Source: Lumnitzera littorea (lineage: Eukaryota > Streptophyta > Magnoliopsida > Myrtales > Combretaceae). From it: a stretch of DNA of 64,000 nt. The position numbers were made by a program, and so were the translations under genes. This document shows, piece by piece, positions 1 to 12,010 of this stretch. Position 1 is the stretch's first letter. Every line of letters starts with the position of its first letter. The notes under the pieces are model-generated. The model was not told the origin of the DNA, made no database searches, and saw only the letters and a program-made list of their open reading frames with translations. The stretch spans positions 31,884,047 to 31,948,046 of the forward strand of contig JAMXBB010000011.1 of the NCBI GenBank assembly GCA_024138015.1, read 5' to 3'.

Positions 1-196
1 GCCTTTGGGCAAGTTGAACATTACAGGCTACAAGTAGCTTAAGGGGTATTGTAGACAACCACAACAAGTCAAGCAGTTAATGCATGAACAGCTCAAGTTA
101 AGTAGGCTATCAAGTTGGTCATTTCGTCAAACCACTCATTAGAACTTCTAGGGGTGTTCTAGTGTTGTCAACCATAAATTCCTACATTTATAGTAG
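1..196 (-). other. Flank of N1: probable reverse-strand gypsy leader
   Basis: No coding sequence is recognised. The last five bases (AGTAG, 192-196) are the left TSD of element N1; the right copy is at 37,549-37,553, so this stretch was once continuous with 37,554 onward. That downstream sequence lies next to a reverse-strand primer site and LTR, so this piece is probably part of the leader of that reverse gypsy relic. On the reverse strand a TATAAATG sequence directly abuts the insertion site. Assignment to the leader is inference. Confidence 0.4.
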
Positions 197-414
197 TGTA
201 AACACCCTATTTTTACCCTTCTTTTATTTTTCAAAATTTTTAGGATAGGATAAAGGGTCCTAATTAAAGAAAAAAAAAAATAGAAAAACAGTAAAAAAAT
301 TGGAAAATTTACATAAACCAGAAAAATATAAATTAAAAAAAAACATAAAATTTAGAAAATTTAGAAAATTACAAAAAAATTGAAAAAGTTGAAAAAAAAA
401 TAGAAAAAATAAAG

Positions 415-1686
415 TGATATCAGGCAAGTGCACCTATCAGTTTTAATATAGTGGATATGAATCTGAGTCGATCCCTCAGAGACTTCGAGTACTAATATTA
501 ACCTTAGCTCTATTATCTAACCGGAAAATTGTGATGAGTTGAATGAATTAAAAATACTAAAATTAACAAACTAACCTAATTATGAGACTTGATTAAGCAA
601 TTTAAAAAGCGATAAAATTGAGAACGACTTCAAGAAAGCAAATAACGTATTTAGGAATTATTTCCCCTAGTGTTTAACATGTGACCGCTTAAAATGTATC
701 CAATTCAATCTCTATTATTCTTGACTGGAGGGATTCACAATTAAAGTTAACACCTTTCTCAAGCATATTAACCATAATCCTAAATTATTTACTAGAATCT
801 CTTCACTTATTAATATAATTTAGAATCGCATTAATGTATAATGAATTTCCATACAAAAGAACAACTTTCTGGAATAAACATGTATCTTATCTCTAAATAC
901 ACATACAATTCTCTCTAATTATGTCAAGATTTTTGTTACACATGTCATTTCTCAATCACCATACATAATATCATAGATTAATACTCTAGAAATATCAATT
1001 AACAATTAAATAACATAATTGAATCAAGAAAAGATAGAAACTTTATTGAAAATTATCAATTAATCTAATAGTCACACAAAACACTAGATTCCATAATCCT
1101 AAATACAAGAATCTTAAGCTATCATAATGAAACTAAAAATGAATTGCAACAAAATCAAGAAATAAAATATGAAAAATCCCTTTTTGTTGATAATAAATTT
1201 CTTCAATCTTGAAGTTAGGTGTTACTTTCGCCTTTTGCTCCTCCTTCTCTTCAAGTCTCTTCTCTTTTGAATGTCCCCTCTTGTGCGAAACCCTAGTATG
1301 TCCTTTTATAATGTATTGTAAAGTTTCTCTTTTCGTCACCAGACACAACCGAGATACAATTGTGTCCCCAGGTCGTGTAACTTTCTGACCTTGGCAAATC
1401 TTCCTGAATGGACACTGCCTGGGGACATAGTTGTGTCCCAGACTATATAACTTTCTGACCTTGATTCCTATTGTTTATGCAACTTCAAAACTTCATAACT
1501 CACTCGTTTGAACTCCAAATTGAGTAAAACTTGATTCCTTTTCTTCGTTTTCAATCCAAGAATGCGTTCAAACCTTGAAATCAAAATTTTACTCAATTAA
1601 GTATCAATTTCTTTAAAAAATACCAAAGATGTAAGGAAAATACTATAAAATCACCATGTGAAATGTATTTAAAATAAGAGTTATCA
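415..1686 (-). repeat. Solo LTR, Athila-like, in the N1 5' LTR
   Basis: A 1,272-bp block bounded TGATATCAGG...GTTATCA interrupts the A-rich start of the N1 LTR, which resumes at 1,687. Flanks TAAAG (410-414) and TAGAG (1,687-1,691) match at 4 of 5 bases, a decayed TSD. The left end (GGCAAGTGCACC, then a GTCGATCCCTCAGAGACT-type stretch) is the U5-end style of Athila LTRs read on the reverse strand; the Athila LTR at 26,429-27,847 has the same plan. No internal region or second LTR is present. Confidence 0.7.
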
Positions 1687-3489
1687 TAGAGCATTTAGGA
1701 AATTTAGAAAATTTTTAGATTATTTAATAGAATTGAATTTTTAAAAATAAGGAGAGGACCATTGGGCATAAGCTTACATGTGAATCAAGTCTAGGCTGAC
1801 CTATTATTACACATATGGACAAGATATAAGCCAATGACATAATGGATAAATACTTAAGCATGGTCTTAAATTTGCATCAAAGGTCTTGGGTTCAAATCTC
1901 ATTAAAGGCGTAAAAATACCTTTTATTTTTCCTTCACAAAACACACATGCACACACATAACAAGTGTAGCCACATGGCACAACACGTGCTAGCCATGTCA
2001 CTAGCTACGTTTCTTTCAGGACACATAACAATTTCTCACAAGCTGATGCGGTTATCATGGAGCCATGCCAAATGCAACATCAGCCCCTTTTTTTCTCTCC
2101 CTTTCTTTCTCTTTCCTCCAATTTCCTTCCTTTTCCCCAGCATTTCCTGCACTTTCTTTCTCAAATGGTGCACTTCGTAGGCATTTTTTGTTCCTTTTTC
2201 TTTGTGATTTCATCAAATTAACAATGAAATCATGAAGCACGCTTAGCCTACTTTGAATTAGGGTTAAAAACACATCTAAATGTAAGCATTTAAAGCATTA
2301 AATTGGCAATAAGAAATTGAAAAAAAGTGAAAAATGAGGAATCAGCATTTAATCCTATTATCAATTTTCCAATTCAGTAAAGCTCCCAACACAAGAAAAA
2401 CAAAGATAGTTTCACTCGACTGAACCCTAACGTCCCAATCATGACTAGCCAATTCACCAACCACACCCCATCCTCCTTAATCTTCGATCATGTACCATCC
2501 CCTGTTCAATATACACACAGCAATCTAGATCTCTCTCTCTCTCGGCCACTCATTGTCCACCCTAAATCCGTACAACACACGAATGGCAGCCCTTTCTCTC
2601 TCACCCATAACCCTCTCTCGAACATCCCAAACACCACCTACATTCACTCATTGTCCATGTACAAACCCCAACCATTGTCAAATAAACCGAACAGCAACTC
2701 CACCCCATCCCCCTTCATCATCAATCCCACTCCATCGATAACCCCACGACCAGACAACCTCAATCCCTTTTGCCAAACACACATTCAGCCACTTAACCCT
2801 CATCCTTTCTCCACCAAGCCCTTCAACTATTGTCCCCTCCATCCATGCCACACCATTGTCACAACTCAAACATGCCAACTCTATTCCCAATCTCCACCAA
2901 CCTACTCTTACACACAAATCATCTCTATTTTAAATATTATACCCACACCATCTCCACAAAAACACACACATCAGCCGAAAAGTTAATCCTTGCACATTGC
3001 TCAAGATGAAGCAACTACACAGCCATATGCCATAACCCCATCCTTGCCTGACCCAACGATAGTAAGCAAACCCCACTGTACGATTCACACATTACAATAA
3101 CCTAAACATGACCCGAGTACAACTATCATCTGAACCCAAAGGTTCACCATTACTCTTCATTGGACACTACTCAAACAGCCATCATAAGTTACGACGTTGA
3201 TGCCATTAGAGTTTTTATTAATCACTTTCTCATGAAAGTGAAGCTTCACCATCGTTTCGGTGCTTGAATCTACCTGTGAGACAAAGGATAGCATCCGCTA
3301 GTAAAGGAGGAACTCAATTTGATCTAACCCAACCCACTAGAGCTCCAACCTAAACCACTCCAAGACTTGATCCTGACCGTGCCCTAACTGACTAACCCGC
3401 TAACTTGTTCAAGTTCAGCCTTTTACTTCTTTATTTATTTATTTATTTTATTATTGTGTTATGTTTTGCAATGTAATTAAAAAACTAAT

Positions 3490-3532
<43 letters not shown>
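3490..3532 (+). repeat. GA microsatellite in the N1 5' LTR
   Basis: A nearly pure run of GA dinucleotides, broken once by a C near the start, followed by A-rich sequence. The second N1 LTR copy has only a few GA units at the equivalent place (about 36,663), so the run expanded after insertion or contracted in the other LTR. Confidence 0.9.
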
Positions 3533-3536
<4 letters not shown>

Positions 3537-4367
3537 AAAGAAAAAACAAAGAACGAAAAAGAATAGCTGAAGAAAAAAAAAAGAAAAGCTAAAAAGAGGA
3601 AAAAAAAACTTAGTTTAGTCTTATTTTTTTTAATGCATATTTAAAAAAATAGACAAAAAAATAAAATAAAATAAGGGAAATAATAAAAATAATAATAATA
3701 AAGGAAAGTGTTCCATATCTAAGAAAACCTACTTTTCAAATAAATAAAAAATAAATCAACTTGTTTTCCAAATTAAGACTACTTTAGAGTTTCTAAGAAA
3801 TAAAACCTCAATTAAGACCCTCTAGAAAATTTTCCTTAAATAAATTGAATCGAGTAAAAACGTAAATCCGATCTTTTTCAAGAGTTAAAATCAACTAACC
3901 TGCTACAGTTTTCGTTAAATAAACTACTAAAGTTTGATCCCAAACAGTGAGTACGTAAGCACCCGTAGATACAGTACGACTTAAAATATGGAAAAAAAAA
4001 ATTATTTTCCTCCTTTAATAGATAATTCTTTAAATTCTTATCTTCTTTTTTTTTTTGTAAATAGGTCTAATTTTTGTTATACTTGTAAATAAACATTGTT
4101 GGAAGGGTATTTAGAAAGCAAAATTAAATTTGAAAACTTAAAAGATAGTACAAGTTTTGGGTTTAATAGGATAACTAGCAAATCTACCTAATTGATTATA
4201 ATTTAACTCTTTTCCCGACTCCAATTAGGTAGCGACTCCAAACTATTTTTAAAGAAAAACCCGTTTTATTTAACTTTCTGTTGATGACCAATATTAAATA
4301 GGTTAGAGTTTAATACTAGTCAGGTTAAGGAAAATAGTAAAATTGGGAAAAAACTAGGCTCAACAGC

Positions 4368-4386
4368 TTAGCGATACCATTGGAGA
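4368..4386 (+). other. Primer binding site of N1 (Tat type, decayed)
   Basis: TTAGCGATACCATTGGAGA lies two bases after the LTR end. It aligns with the better preserved site of T at 20,411 (TTGGTGACTCCACTAAGGA). From memory, Tat/Ogre primer sites of this TGGCGACTCCACTGGGGA form match the 3' end of a tRNA-Arg; I could not test this here. Confidence 0.7.
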
Positions 4387-4567
4387 CATCAAGAAGACTT
4401 GCCACTTAAAAACTTTTTGAAATTAAAATTACTTTTCAAATTACCCATGTTATTTATTTATTTGTTTGTATATTTATTTATTTATTTGTTATTAACTTCA
4501 TGTACATACTTTGTTTTTATTATCATATTTGTTTTACCTACACCATACATTAGGACAAGGGTGGTAT
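4387..4567 (+). other. N1 5' leader, first part
   Basis: Non-coding, T-rich sequence between the primer site and a solo LTR. It matches the reverse complement of about 58,945-59,070 in N2 (for example CATGTACATACTTTG), so it is an ancestral part of the N-family leader. Confidence 0.65.
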
Positions 4568-7207
4568 TGAGCTTGGTTTTTCACTCTCCCAGTTTTTTAT
4601 AAAATAGGCCTCATTTAAATCGATTAGTACTAAACCTTACCCGTCTAATACCAATCCTCAACTTGGGTTTAAAGAAAACTATTTTTTTTTTTTTAAAACA
4701 ACTTTAGAGTCGACATTGAACCAAAGTCGAGAAAAACAGTTAAATTATAACTAATTGAATGGATTGATTATAACTTAACTACTAGTCTAACGATTAAAAC
4801 CAATTTTACAAAACGGTTTTTGAAACCAAAGAATCTGGATTTGGGGGTTAAGAATTTTCAACTCTTACGAGTACCTTTGACTTTCTAAAATTAGAATTAA
4901 ACTTAAAAATCACCTTTTTAATTTTGAAAGACAAAACTTGATTATTAGCTACTCTAATTAGATAAATAATCTAAACTAAAGAAAAAAGGGAAATTAGGTT
5001 TTTTCACTTTTATCATCGCTCTATAGGTGCCTATGTATCCGCTATTCAGAATCAAACGTATATAGTTTTTTTTTATGAAAACTTTAATAGGTGAAGTCGA
5101 TTTCAATTTTTGAAAACAATCGGACTTACGTTTTTAGTTCAATTGGGTTTATTTAAGAAAATTTCTAAGAATGTACTAAATTGGATTTTTCCTTTATTTT
5201 TGAAAAATTCTAAAATGCCTTAAATTGCAAAGGGTTCATTTATTTTTATTATTTCTGAAGAACTTTGATTTTTCTAAGTGCTAAAAGGAAAGAAAAAAAA
5301 ATTATTCATCTCCTTATTTACTTACTTTTATTTTTATATTTTTTCATTTCTATTTATTTTTTATTTTTTATTTTTACTAAACTAAAAATAAACAACTAAT
5401 TAAACTACCTTTCCTTTACTTTTTCTTTCTTTCTTTCTTTCTTTCTCTTTTTCTTTTCTTTCTTTTTTCTTCTTTTTCTTTGTTCTTTTTTTTTATTTGA
5501 TTACATTTACATGGATAAATAAGTAAAACAAATAAATAAAAAAAGGGTTCGAATGCAACTAGACACGCAGGTCGGACCTAGAGCGTGTTGGATCCAGGTC
5601 GTCAGGTCGGGTGGAGTCGGGTTCCACTGTCTTTAACAACAGCAACGACTTGGGTCAATTTAACATAAATCAACCACTAAATCAAAGGGGAAAGAGTGGT
5701 TTTGTAGGTATTTTACTAGGGAATGGGGTGTTAGGACCAACGCCATGGCTTGGGGTAGTAGTTTAGTGAGTGTTTGTAAGGGTCAATAGCAGCAATTGGC
5801 GCAATGGTTAGGTAATGGTTGCTAAGTCCCACTTAGTGATTGGGGCAAGGCTTTTGGAGTGTAGGGAGTTCGAATGTGGGTTTAGTTTGGGCCTAAGGTA
5901 ATTGGAGGTGGTGGTTTAAGAGGGGAATAGTACGGTGGTTAGGGTTTTGGGGTGGTGTTTTAGCGAGGCAACTTAGAGGTACAGCAGACGTTGAAAGAAG
6001 TTGGGTTAGAGAGCCTAATCTATAGGCAACTCGGCCGTAGTTAAGGTTTGGCTCCAGAGTAATTAGAGAGAGGGGTTCAGAGAGAGAGAGAGAGAGAGTT
6101 CGATTGAGGGTTAGAGAGAGAGTGTAGGCTTGAGGGTTGATTAGAAAGCTCTTCCTTAGTAGTATGTATCCCATGATCTGCCTCAACACCCAATTTATAC
6201 TCACAATTAACTGAGAAATATGGAAAGCTCTAATTAGAGTGAATGGGGGTCGTCAAAATTTTCAGTTTTTGTCCAATCTTTGAAGCTAGATTTAAATAGT
6301 TTTTGACTAAATCTAGACTTATTTCTTTTACCAATTCACAATAGGCTATGTCTGGTTTGCAATTTCACTATTGATTTGGCAAAATTGCAATGAAAAGTTA
6401 TTCAAAAATTGAGTCAAAGGTAGCTGCCCGAAGAGGAAAGTGCAGCAAATCTAGAGAAAATAAGGAAAGGAAGGGGAAAGAGAAGGGAAGGGAAAGAAAA
6501 ATGGGGCTAACATAGCATTGATATGGTACCACGTTAGGTAACTTGACCAACCAAATGCTACCACATCTCACTACGTGACAAGTGGCAGTTGACGAACCAT
6601 GCCACATAGCGCTACGTCAATCGCCGTCCAATTCCTGACACGTGGCACAATCAAATCTTAACACTTGGCAATATGTTGAATAAAAAAAATAATAAAAAGA
6701 AAAAAGGCCTTCCTGCATTTATCAAGATTCGAACCCAAGACCTCATGTTTAAACCCAAACCAAAGTCCATGTGCTTAACTGTCAGGCCATTGGCCTGTAC
6801 CTTGTCTATATGTACAATTTAATTGCACATATGAACTCAATCAACTTAGGCTAGATTTAAATCTAAGCCTAAGTTCAATGATTAAACTTCTAAACTTATT
6901 TCAAAATTAAAAATCTACCCTAATAAAATGTTATTTTTTAAATATTTTTACTTTTTTTTCAATTTTCTAAAAAAAAATTTATTAATTTTCTTATTTTCTA
7001 AATTTCTCAATTTTTTGTTTTTCTTACCTAAATTTCTTTTTTTTTTTTTTGTATTTTCCTAAAATTATTATTTTTCCTAAATTTCTTAATTTTTTGGGAT
7101 TTCTTTAATTTCCTATTTTTTGTGTTTTTCCTAATTTAGGGCCTATTGAGAAAAGAAAATAAAATAATAAAAATAAAAATAAAAGAAGTAAAAATTAGGT
7201 GTCTACA
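4568..7207 (-). repeat. Solo Tat LTR, reverse orientation, in the N1 leader
   Basis: On the plus strand this begins TGAGCTTGG and ends GGTGTCTACA; reversed it is a 2,640-bp LTR starting TGTAGACACC and ending CCAAGCTCA, like the LTRs of T. It interrupts the N1 leader: the sequence before 4,568 and after 7,207 is continuous in N2. A TATAAA box sits at 6,194-6,199 on the reverse strand, followed by a GA/CT stretch near 6,080-6,098. The flanks (GGTAT and GGGGG) do not match, so either the TSD has decayed or the ends were altered. Confidence 0.8.
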
Positions 7208-7691
7208 GGGGGTCATTTATTGCATCAAAGATACAAAGTAAATGCAGTCAAACCCAGGCCATCTTAAAACCATAGGAGGGGGGTATTATATAGGCTCCAA
7301 GTGTAATGATGTAGCCATCGCTCGAGGTTAATTAAGCTACCCCACTTAAACTTGATGTGACCAATGAATGTGTTTTTTAAACACAATTGAGACCAAAAAG
7401 CTTAAGGATCTTTTAGAACCCACTCTAATTGTATATACTCTCCTTCAAGCTTGAGTTAATACACTACTCTTAAGAATTACAACCCTACTAATTATTCAAG
7501 AGTTTTAATACAATCAAGTTTTTGAAAATAATAGTAAGGTTACAACTTAAGGAGTAATGTATTAACCTAAACGATCCTAACATGTGCATATTTCTACGTA
7601 CTTTCTTTTGTTGCATTGATGATTCATCCTTGTCCATAAAATGTGTAAACTTAGAATAGTAGATAACCAAGCAAATAATCAAGGGAATGAT
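7208..7691 (+). other. N1 5' leader, second part
   Basis: Non-coding. About 7,208-7,480 is conserved in T (about 20,640-20,820) and, reversed, in N2 (about 58,660-58,930): all three carry a CTTGATGTGACCAATGAA-like stretch. This shared leader ties the non-autonomous elements to the autonomous Tat element. From 7,480 to 7,691 N1 holds sequence absent from N2. Confidence 0.65.
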
Positions 7692-7874
7692 AAGCTACAA
7701 GACATCTCTAGGATTCGTGAGTAATTACTGAAAGATGATATTACTTACTTCAAGGAAAAGCTCGAATGTTTTGAAGTTCACAACCGAGCCATAAGAGCCC
7801 TTTTGGGACAGGACATTGGGGAAACCTATGAAATGATAGAAGACCTTAAGGTTTGCCTACAAGACTTAATTTAG
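7692..7874 (+). pseudogene. Short broken reading frame of N1
   Basis: A 61-codon frame ending in TAG at 7,872-7,874, with one in-frame TGA near its start. The residues are strongly charged and helix-like (for example YFKEKLECFEVHNRAIRALL), as in the coiled-coil tails of Tat ORF1 or gag proteins. N2 lacks this segment: there the flanking sequences are joined directly, apart from a few dozen bases. I cannot assign it to a family; it may be the last trace of the coding region that N1 lost. Confidence 0.35.
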
Positions 7875-8845
7875 TGTTTTTTTTTTTCCCAGTTCATATT
7901 TAGTGAGTCTAGGTTTCATAATAAATGTTAGGTTCTCTACCGTTGTTTTCTGTATTCTAACCTTTCACAATAATGAAAGTTCTCTTTAGTTCACCATTCT
8001 TCATTCTTTAGCATTCCTTTCTTAGTAAATAGTCCTTCAATGGGCATCTATCTAACCACTGTTCCCTCCCATTTAGGGAAATGTGAAATCTCATAAACTT
8101 GTAAATAGAACCTTAAATATCACCATTTTTATTTGTAAATTATTTTCTCGATTCCTATAAAATAAAACTTTATCTCTTTATCAAAAAGAAAAAAGAAAAG
8201 AAGAAGAAAGAAAAAAGAAACAAAAATTGAAAAAATGAAAATGAAAGAAAAAGTTACTAACGACTATAAATCCTTATAGGCTCAAGGAGCCAACCCAAGC
8301 TCAAGCCATTGGCCCACTTAAGCAGCCAACCCAAACACTTAGCATTCAACCTATGCAAGGCCTTTCGACCTATTAAGAGCCCTATGGCCTATTCAATCTA
8401 AGCACCAACCTTCAGCCCATTTAAGCAACCTACCCAAACAGAAGCTACTTAGCCCATTAAGGCAATCGATCCGAACATAAACCATAGCCCATTAAGGAAG
8501 CTGACCCAAATACAATCCTCAGCCCATAAAGGTAACCAAGCCAAGCTAAATCCCCTAGTCTATTTAGAAAACTAAGCCCAATCTTAAACCAAGACAAAAC
8601 ACAAAGTCTAGGGCATGTCAATCTCTATCATAAGCCAAATGAAAAAAAAAATAGACTCCTCCTTAAGGAATTGGTAACTCGCTTTTAAAGAAAAAGGTTT
8701 AAAATGAAAAAAGGCAAACTATATCATATACACTAACCCTGGAAACACTTTGAGAGTTGAGCAACTTAATGATAAGAATACTTTAGACTCATTCCTTAAA
8801 GAAGGTCCACTTTGAATGTGATACGTAGATTAAAATGAAGTTAGG
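7875..8845 (+). other. N1 internal non-coding region, left part
   Basis: No coding signal. It is conserved in reverse orientation in N2 (about 57,630-58,600), including a TTAGGTTCTCTAC stretch, an A-rich tract near 8,190-8,245, and a run of short repeats at about 8,280-8,560 in which AGCCCA/GGCCCA-type words recur (the N2 counterpart is near 57,990-58,230). The last five bases, TTAGG, are the left TSD of the next solo LTR. Confidence 0.6.
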
Positions 8846-10477
8846 TGATTGCTTCTAATTAAAGCTTCTGAGCTTTACAAATTACAAACCTATATTATAT
8901 TATTAACTCAGTTCAATAGGCAAGTATACCTATCATTTTATAGCATAGATGAGTATTGGGTCGTCTTTATTGGGAAAAATGAATTAAATACTAGTACTTA
9001 ATAATTTTCTTATTATTTAGCAGTCAAATTTATCAAGTGATCGATTATTAAGACTCTAATTGTTAACTAAACTACACTAATCCACAAACAAAAGTGATTA
9101 ATACAATGATTACAAAAACAATTACGAAAAACACACTTAACATATAAACTTACTTCACCACTTAGCATAATCTTACCAAAAAACTTTTTATCCTAATACT
9201 TTTTAACTGCAGGAAATTATAGTATATAAGTATTCTTCTCAGAACTACTTACTTCTAATCCTAATTATCTTTATTGGAATCTCTTCCTAATTAATAGCCA
9301 ACTAAGATCACATTAATGTCGTGTTAATGTATCGATTCCCCTAAGGATGCAACAACTTTTCTAATAATATCTCTATTGTTAGATTATCAGAAGTAAGTTG
9401 TTCTAATAAACTAGATCTATTCAATAAAATTGTCTCTTGACATATTCTATTGAATTCCGTCCTAAGTCAATGTCATGCACTACACCATACTTAGATTCAT
9501 TAAATGCCATTCATCAAAATTGGCAAATGTTAGGAAATTACTTTTTTCATGCACTTAATCATACTAAGTGATGTAGCAAACCCTAACGGATTACTCACAT
9601 ATGATAAAACAACAACGCAAACTAACAGGAAACATAATTAAACAAAAATAAAATATGGAAAAAGTTAAAAGTAAAAACCCCTTTTTATTCCACTAAAGAA
9701 GTTTGACGAATACAATAACAACGAATTCCTATCATCTCTCTTGAGTAATTTCGGGAAAGTATAATATAACACTTAGAAAACTGTACAGAAGATGGGTAAA
9801 TGGATGTGTTGTGGGTAGGTGATGTGCTGTTCTTAATGATGTTCTACTCTAATAAAACTTAATGTCTGAAATTGATGATTCTTTTCTCTATAAGTTGCAG
9901 TATTTTTATATTCTCCTCATCAAAGCAGTCGAATCTATCCTTCACTGCACCAATTGACGTTTTCCATATACTAGTTCGTGTGAAGAGGTTGAAAAGAACA
10001 GTTATGCCTCATCCATCACGCTCGTGACTCAAGCTGTGATAGTCTCAAAAAGAATTATTTTCAGCCAATCACAACCGTGATGAATGCCATGAACTCCTAG
10101 TTGCATTTTTAGATCTCATCACACCCGTGACAATAACCATAATCATCCTACTACTATTCAATCATGACCGTAATTGACAGGGGAATCATCAAAACTTTCT
10201 CGATCACGGTAGTGATTAAGGACGCAATCAAGTCTGGATTCTTCATTACTTCATTATTATGCCCGTGATTGATGCTACTTCACTAATTTCTTCTCCTCAC
10301 AGCCATGACCGACTAAAAAGTTATTGTTCTTGTATATAATTCATCCACTTACTCCTGATTTACCTAAAATCCATATTTTATACAATTAAGTACCAAAAAC
10401 TTAAGAATTAAATCACATTTATGATCAATTCTATACTCAAACGTGCCTTAAAAGTGTAAAGTAATTTACACGTATCA
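8846..10477 (-). repeat. Solo LTR with exact TSD in N1
   Basis: A 1,632-bp block from TGATTGC to ACGTATCA with exact TSDs TTAGG at 8,841-8,845 and 10,478-10,482. N2 has the empty site (its reversed sequence runs straight across). The GGCAAGTATACC stretch and the following GGGTCGTCTTTATTGGG stretch near the left end have the layout of Athila-type LTRs read on the reverse strand. No internal sequence remains, so it arose by LTR-LTR recombination. Confidence 0.85.
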
Positions 10478-12010
10478 TTAGGCATTCATTTTCAAATCCT
10501 AAACACAATTATCTCATATTAACCCCGTTGAACCTACTTGGGGAATTTTTAAATTTAAACCCCATTAAGAATTACCCCAATACAGGGTAATTTGAAGGTT
10601 AGGGTTATTGATAAGGAGAAAATGATAAAATTGGTTTGTGCTTGCTTCAATAACATTAAATTCAAAGACAACTTATATTTCTAATAAGTTATTTTCTTTT
10701 TCAAACACCACCTCAAACTTATACATACCTCACTTAAGCCCATATACTAAAATTCCATGGATTTAGGGCCTTAAATCACTTAAAAGGCAAAAACTCAGCA
10801 ATGGAGACAATCATGCTTAGGCCTGAAAAAAAAAAAGAAGAAAGTATAATAAGAGATAATGGAGCAAAGTAATAATAGTAATAATAAAATTGAAAAAGAA
10901 AAAGAAGAAGAAGAAGAAGAAAAGAGGTCAAAAGATTAGGTCCAAGTACAGGACGACAGCCTTAAAGGATATATCACATCCCAGTAGGGGCTGCCAAATC
11001 GAATCAAAAGGCTGGGAGTCAAAGCCCAAGTAGCCCCAAAATCATAAGGCCTTAGATCATATCCTAAAGCCCAAAAATCCAAAATCTTTATATCCACTCT
11101 AAAGCCTTTCTTACCCATACTAAATCACACAATGCCTTTCTACCCATAATACCACCCTTATGTAGTGAAAGTTCTTCTAATCTTAAAAGATAATTTATCT
11201 TTAATAAAAAATTATTTTTAAAACTAAGGCAAGCATACTTCTAATTTTTCCCTAAGATTCTTAACTTATACACCCAAGCTAAATAAAAGTATTTCTTTTT
11301 AAAATAGGCCTCCTCATTAGTCATTTTTTAAACCTTTTGACTAGAAACCTAAATTTATAATGTTGAATCAAAAAGACCTAACAAATTGATCAAAGCATAT
11401 CACTTACAAAATAGACTGTAGTTTTTAGGACTATAGTCAAGAGTAAAATCTAGATCGAGAGCTAGCAAGGAAGCCCTCTTCAACTAAACTAATCATAGGT
11501 TATCTTTTCCTTAGGAAAGGAATGTTTAAAATCACAAAGCCCCATGAGAAATTCTTAGGGTCAAGGGAATTGAGAAACTCCACATGATTACCAAAGGTAA
11601 GGGTAGTTATAAGCTTAGTCCTTAAATAAGAATTTACACCTGTTGACAAAACTTTCAAAAAAAAAAAAAAAAAGAAAGAAGAGAAGGGAGAGAAAATAAA
11701 GGCTTGTCATAAGTTTTCTGGTCCATTTTTTAAATCAATGTCAACTCAAATAGCTAAGCTTTTAATTCACATCATCCGTTTCCTTTTTAATGTGGTTACA
11801 TTTTTTAAAATTGACCATAATAGTCTAGGTCATCCTTTTATAATGTAGTTTTAAATGTCCATTAACTCTTTTTCAAATCAAGGGGCCTATCCCTAATGCC
11901 TTTTTTTTAATGGTTTTTTAACAAATTCCCTATAAATATTTTTCCAAGAGAAGAAGTTTTCAAACTAGTTGCTTCCCTTACTTTACTTCTTCAATCCTTC
12001 ATCAATTCCC
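10478..12010 (+). other. N1 internal non-coding region, right part
   Basis: No coding frame of note. It is conserved with N2 in reverse (about 56,160-57,630): both contain a CCATGGATTTAGGGCC stretch near 10,755 and 57,380. A purine-rich stretch with GAAGAA repeats is at about 10,895-10,925. The region leads directly into the tandem array. Confidence 0.6.

Larger units (their letters stand above)
197..4365 (+). repeat. 5' LTR of N1 (interrupted by a solo LTR)
   Basis: Runs from TGTAAACACC to GCTCAACA, where the primer site follows. Without the insertion at 415-1,686 it is about 2.9 kb, matching the two halves of the 3' LTR (17,310-17,799 plus 35,121-37,548). It holds a CT-rich stretch (about 2,530-2,545), a long GA microsatellite (3,490-3,532), and the conserved 3' blocks found in every Tat LTR here: a GATCCC..AGTACGTAAG motif near 3,938 and a GGTAGCGACTCC motif at 4,228-4,239. 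No TATA box was assigned with confidence. Divergence from the 3' LTR is plain by eye, so the insertion is not recent. Confidence 0.85.

Noticed and set aside
2441..2986. 181-codon open frame as a possible gene
   Set aside because: It lies inside a 2.9-kb LTR, is low-complexity, and its partner in the other LTR is broken; no family recognised.
4568..7207. Reading the 5' LTR of N1 and this LTR as a hairpin pair of one element
   Set aside because: The reverse LTR splits a leader that is continuous in N2, so it is a later insertion and not a terminal inverted repeat.
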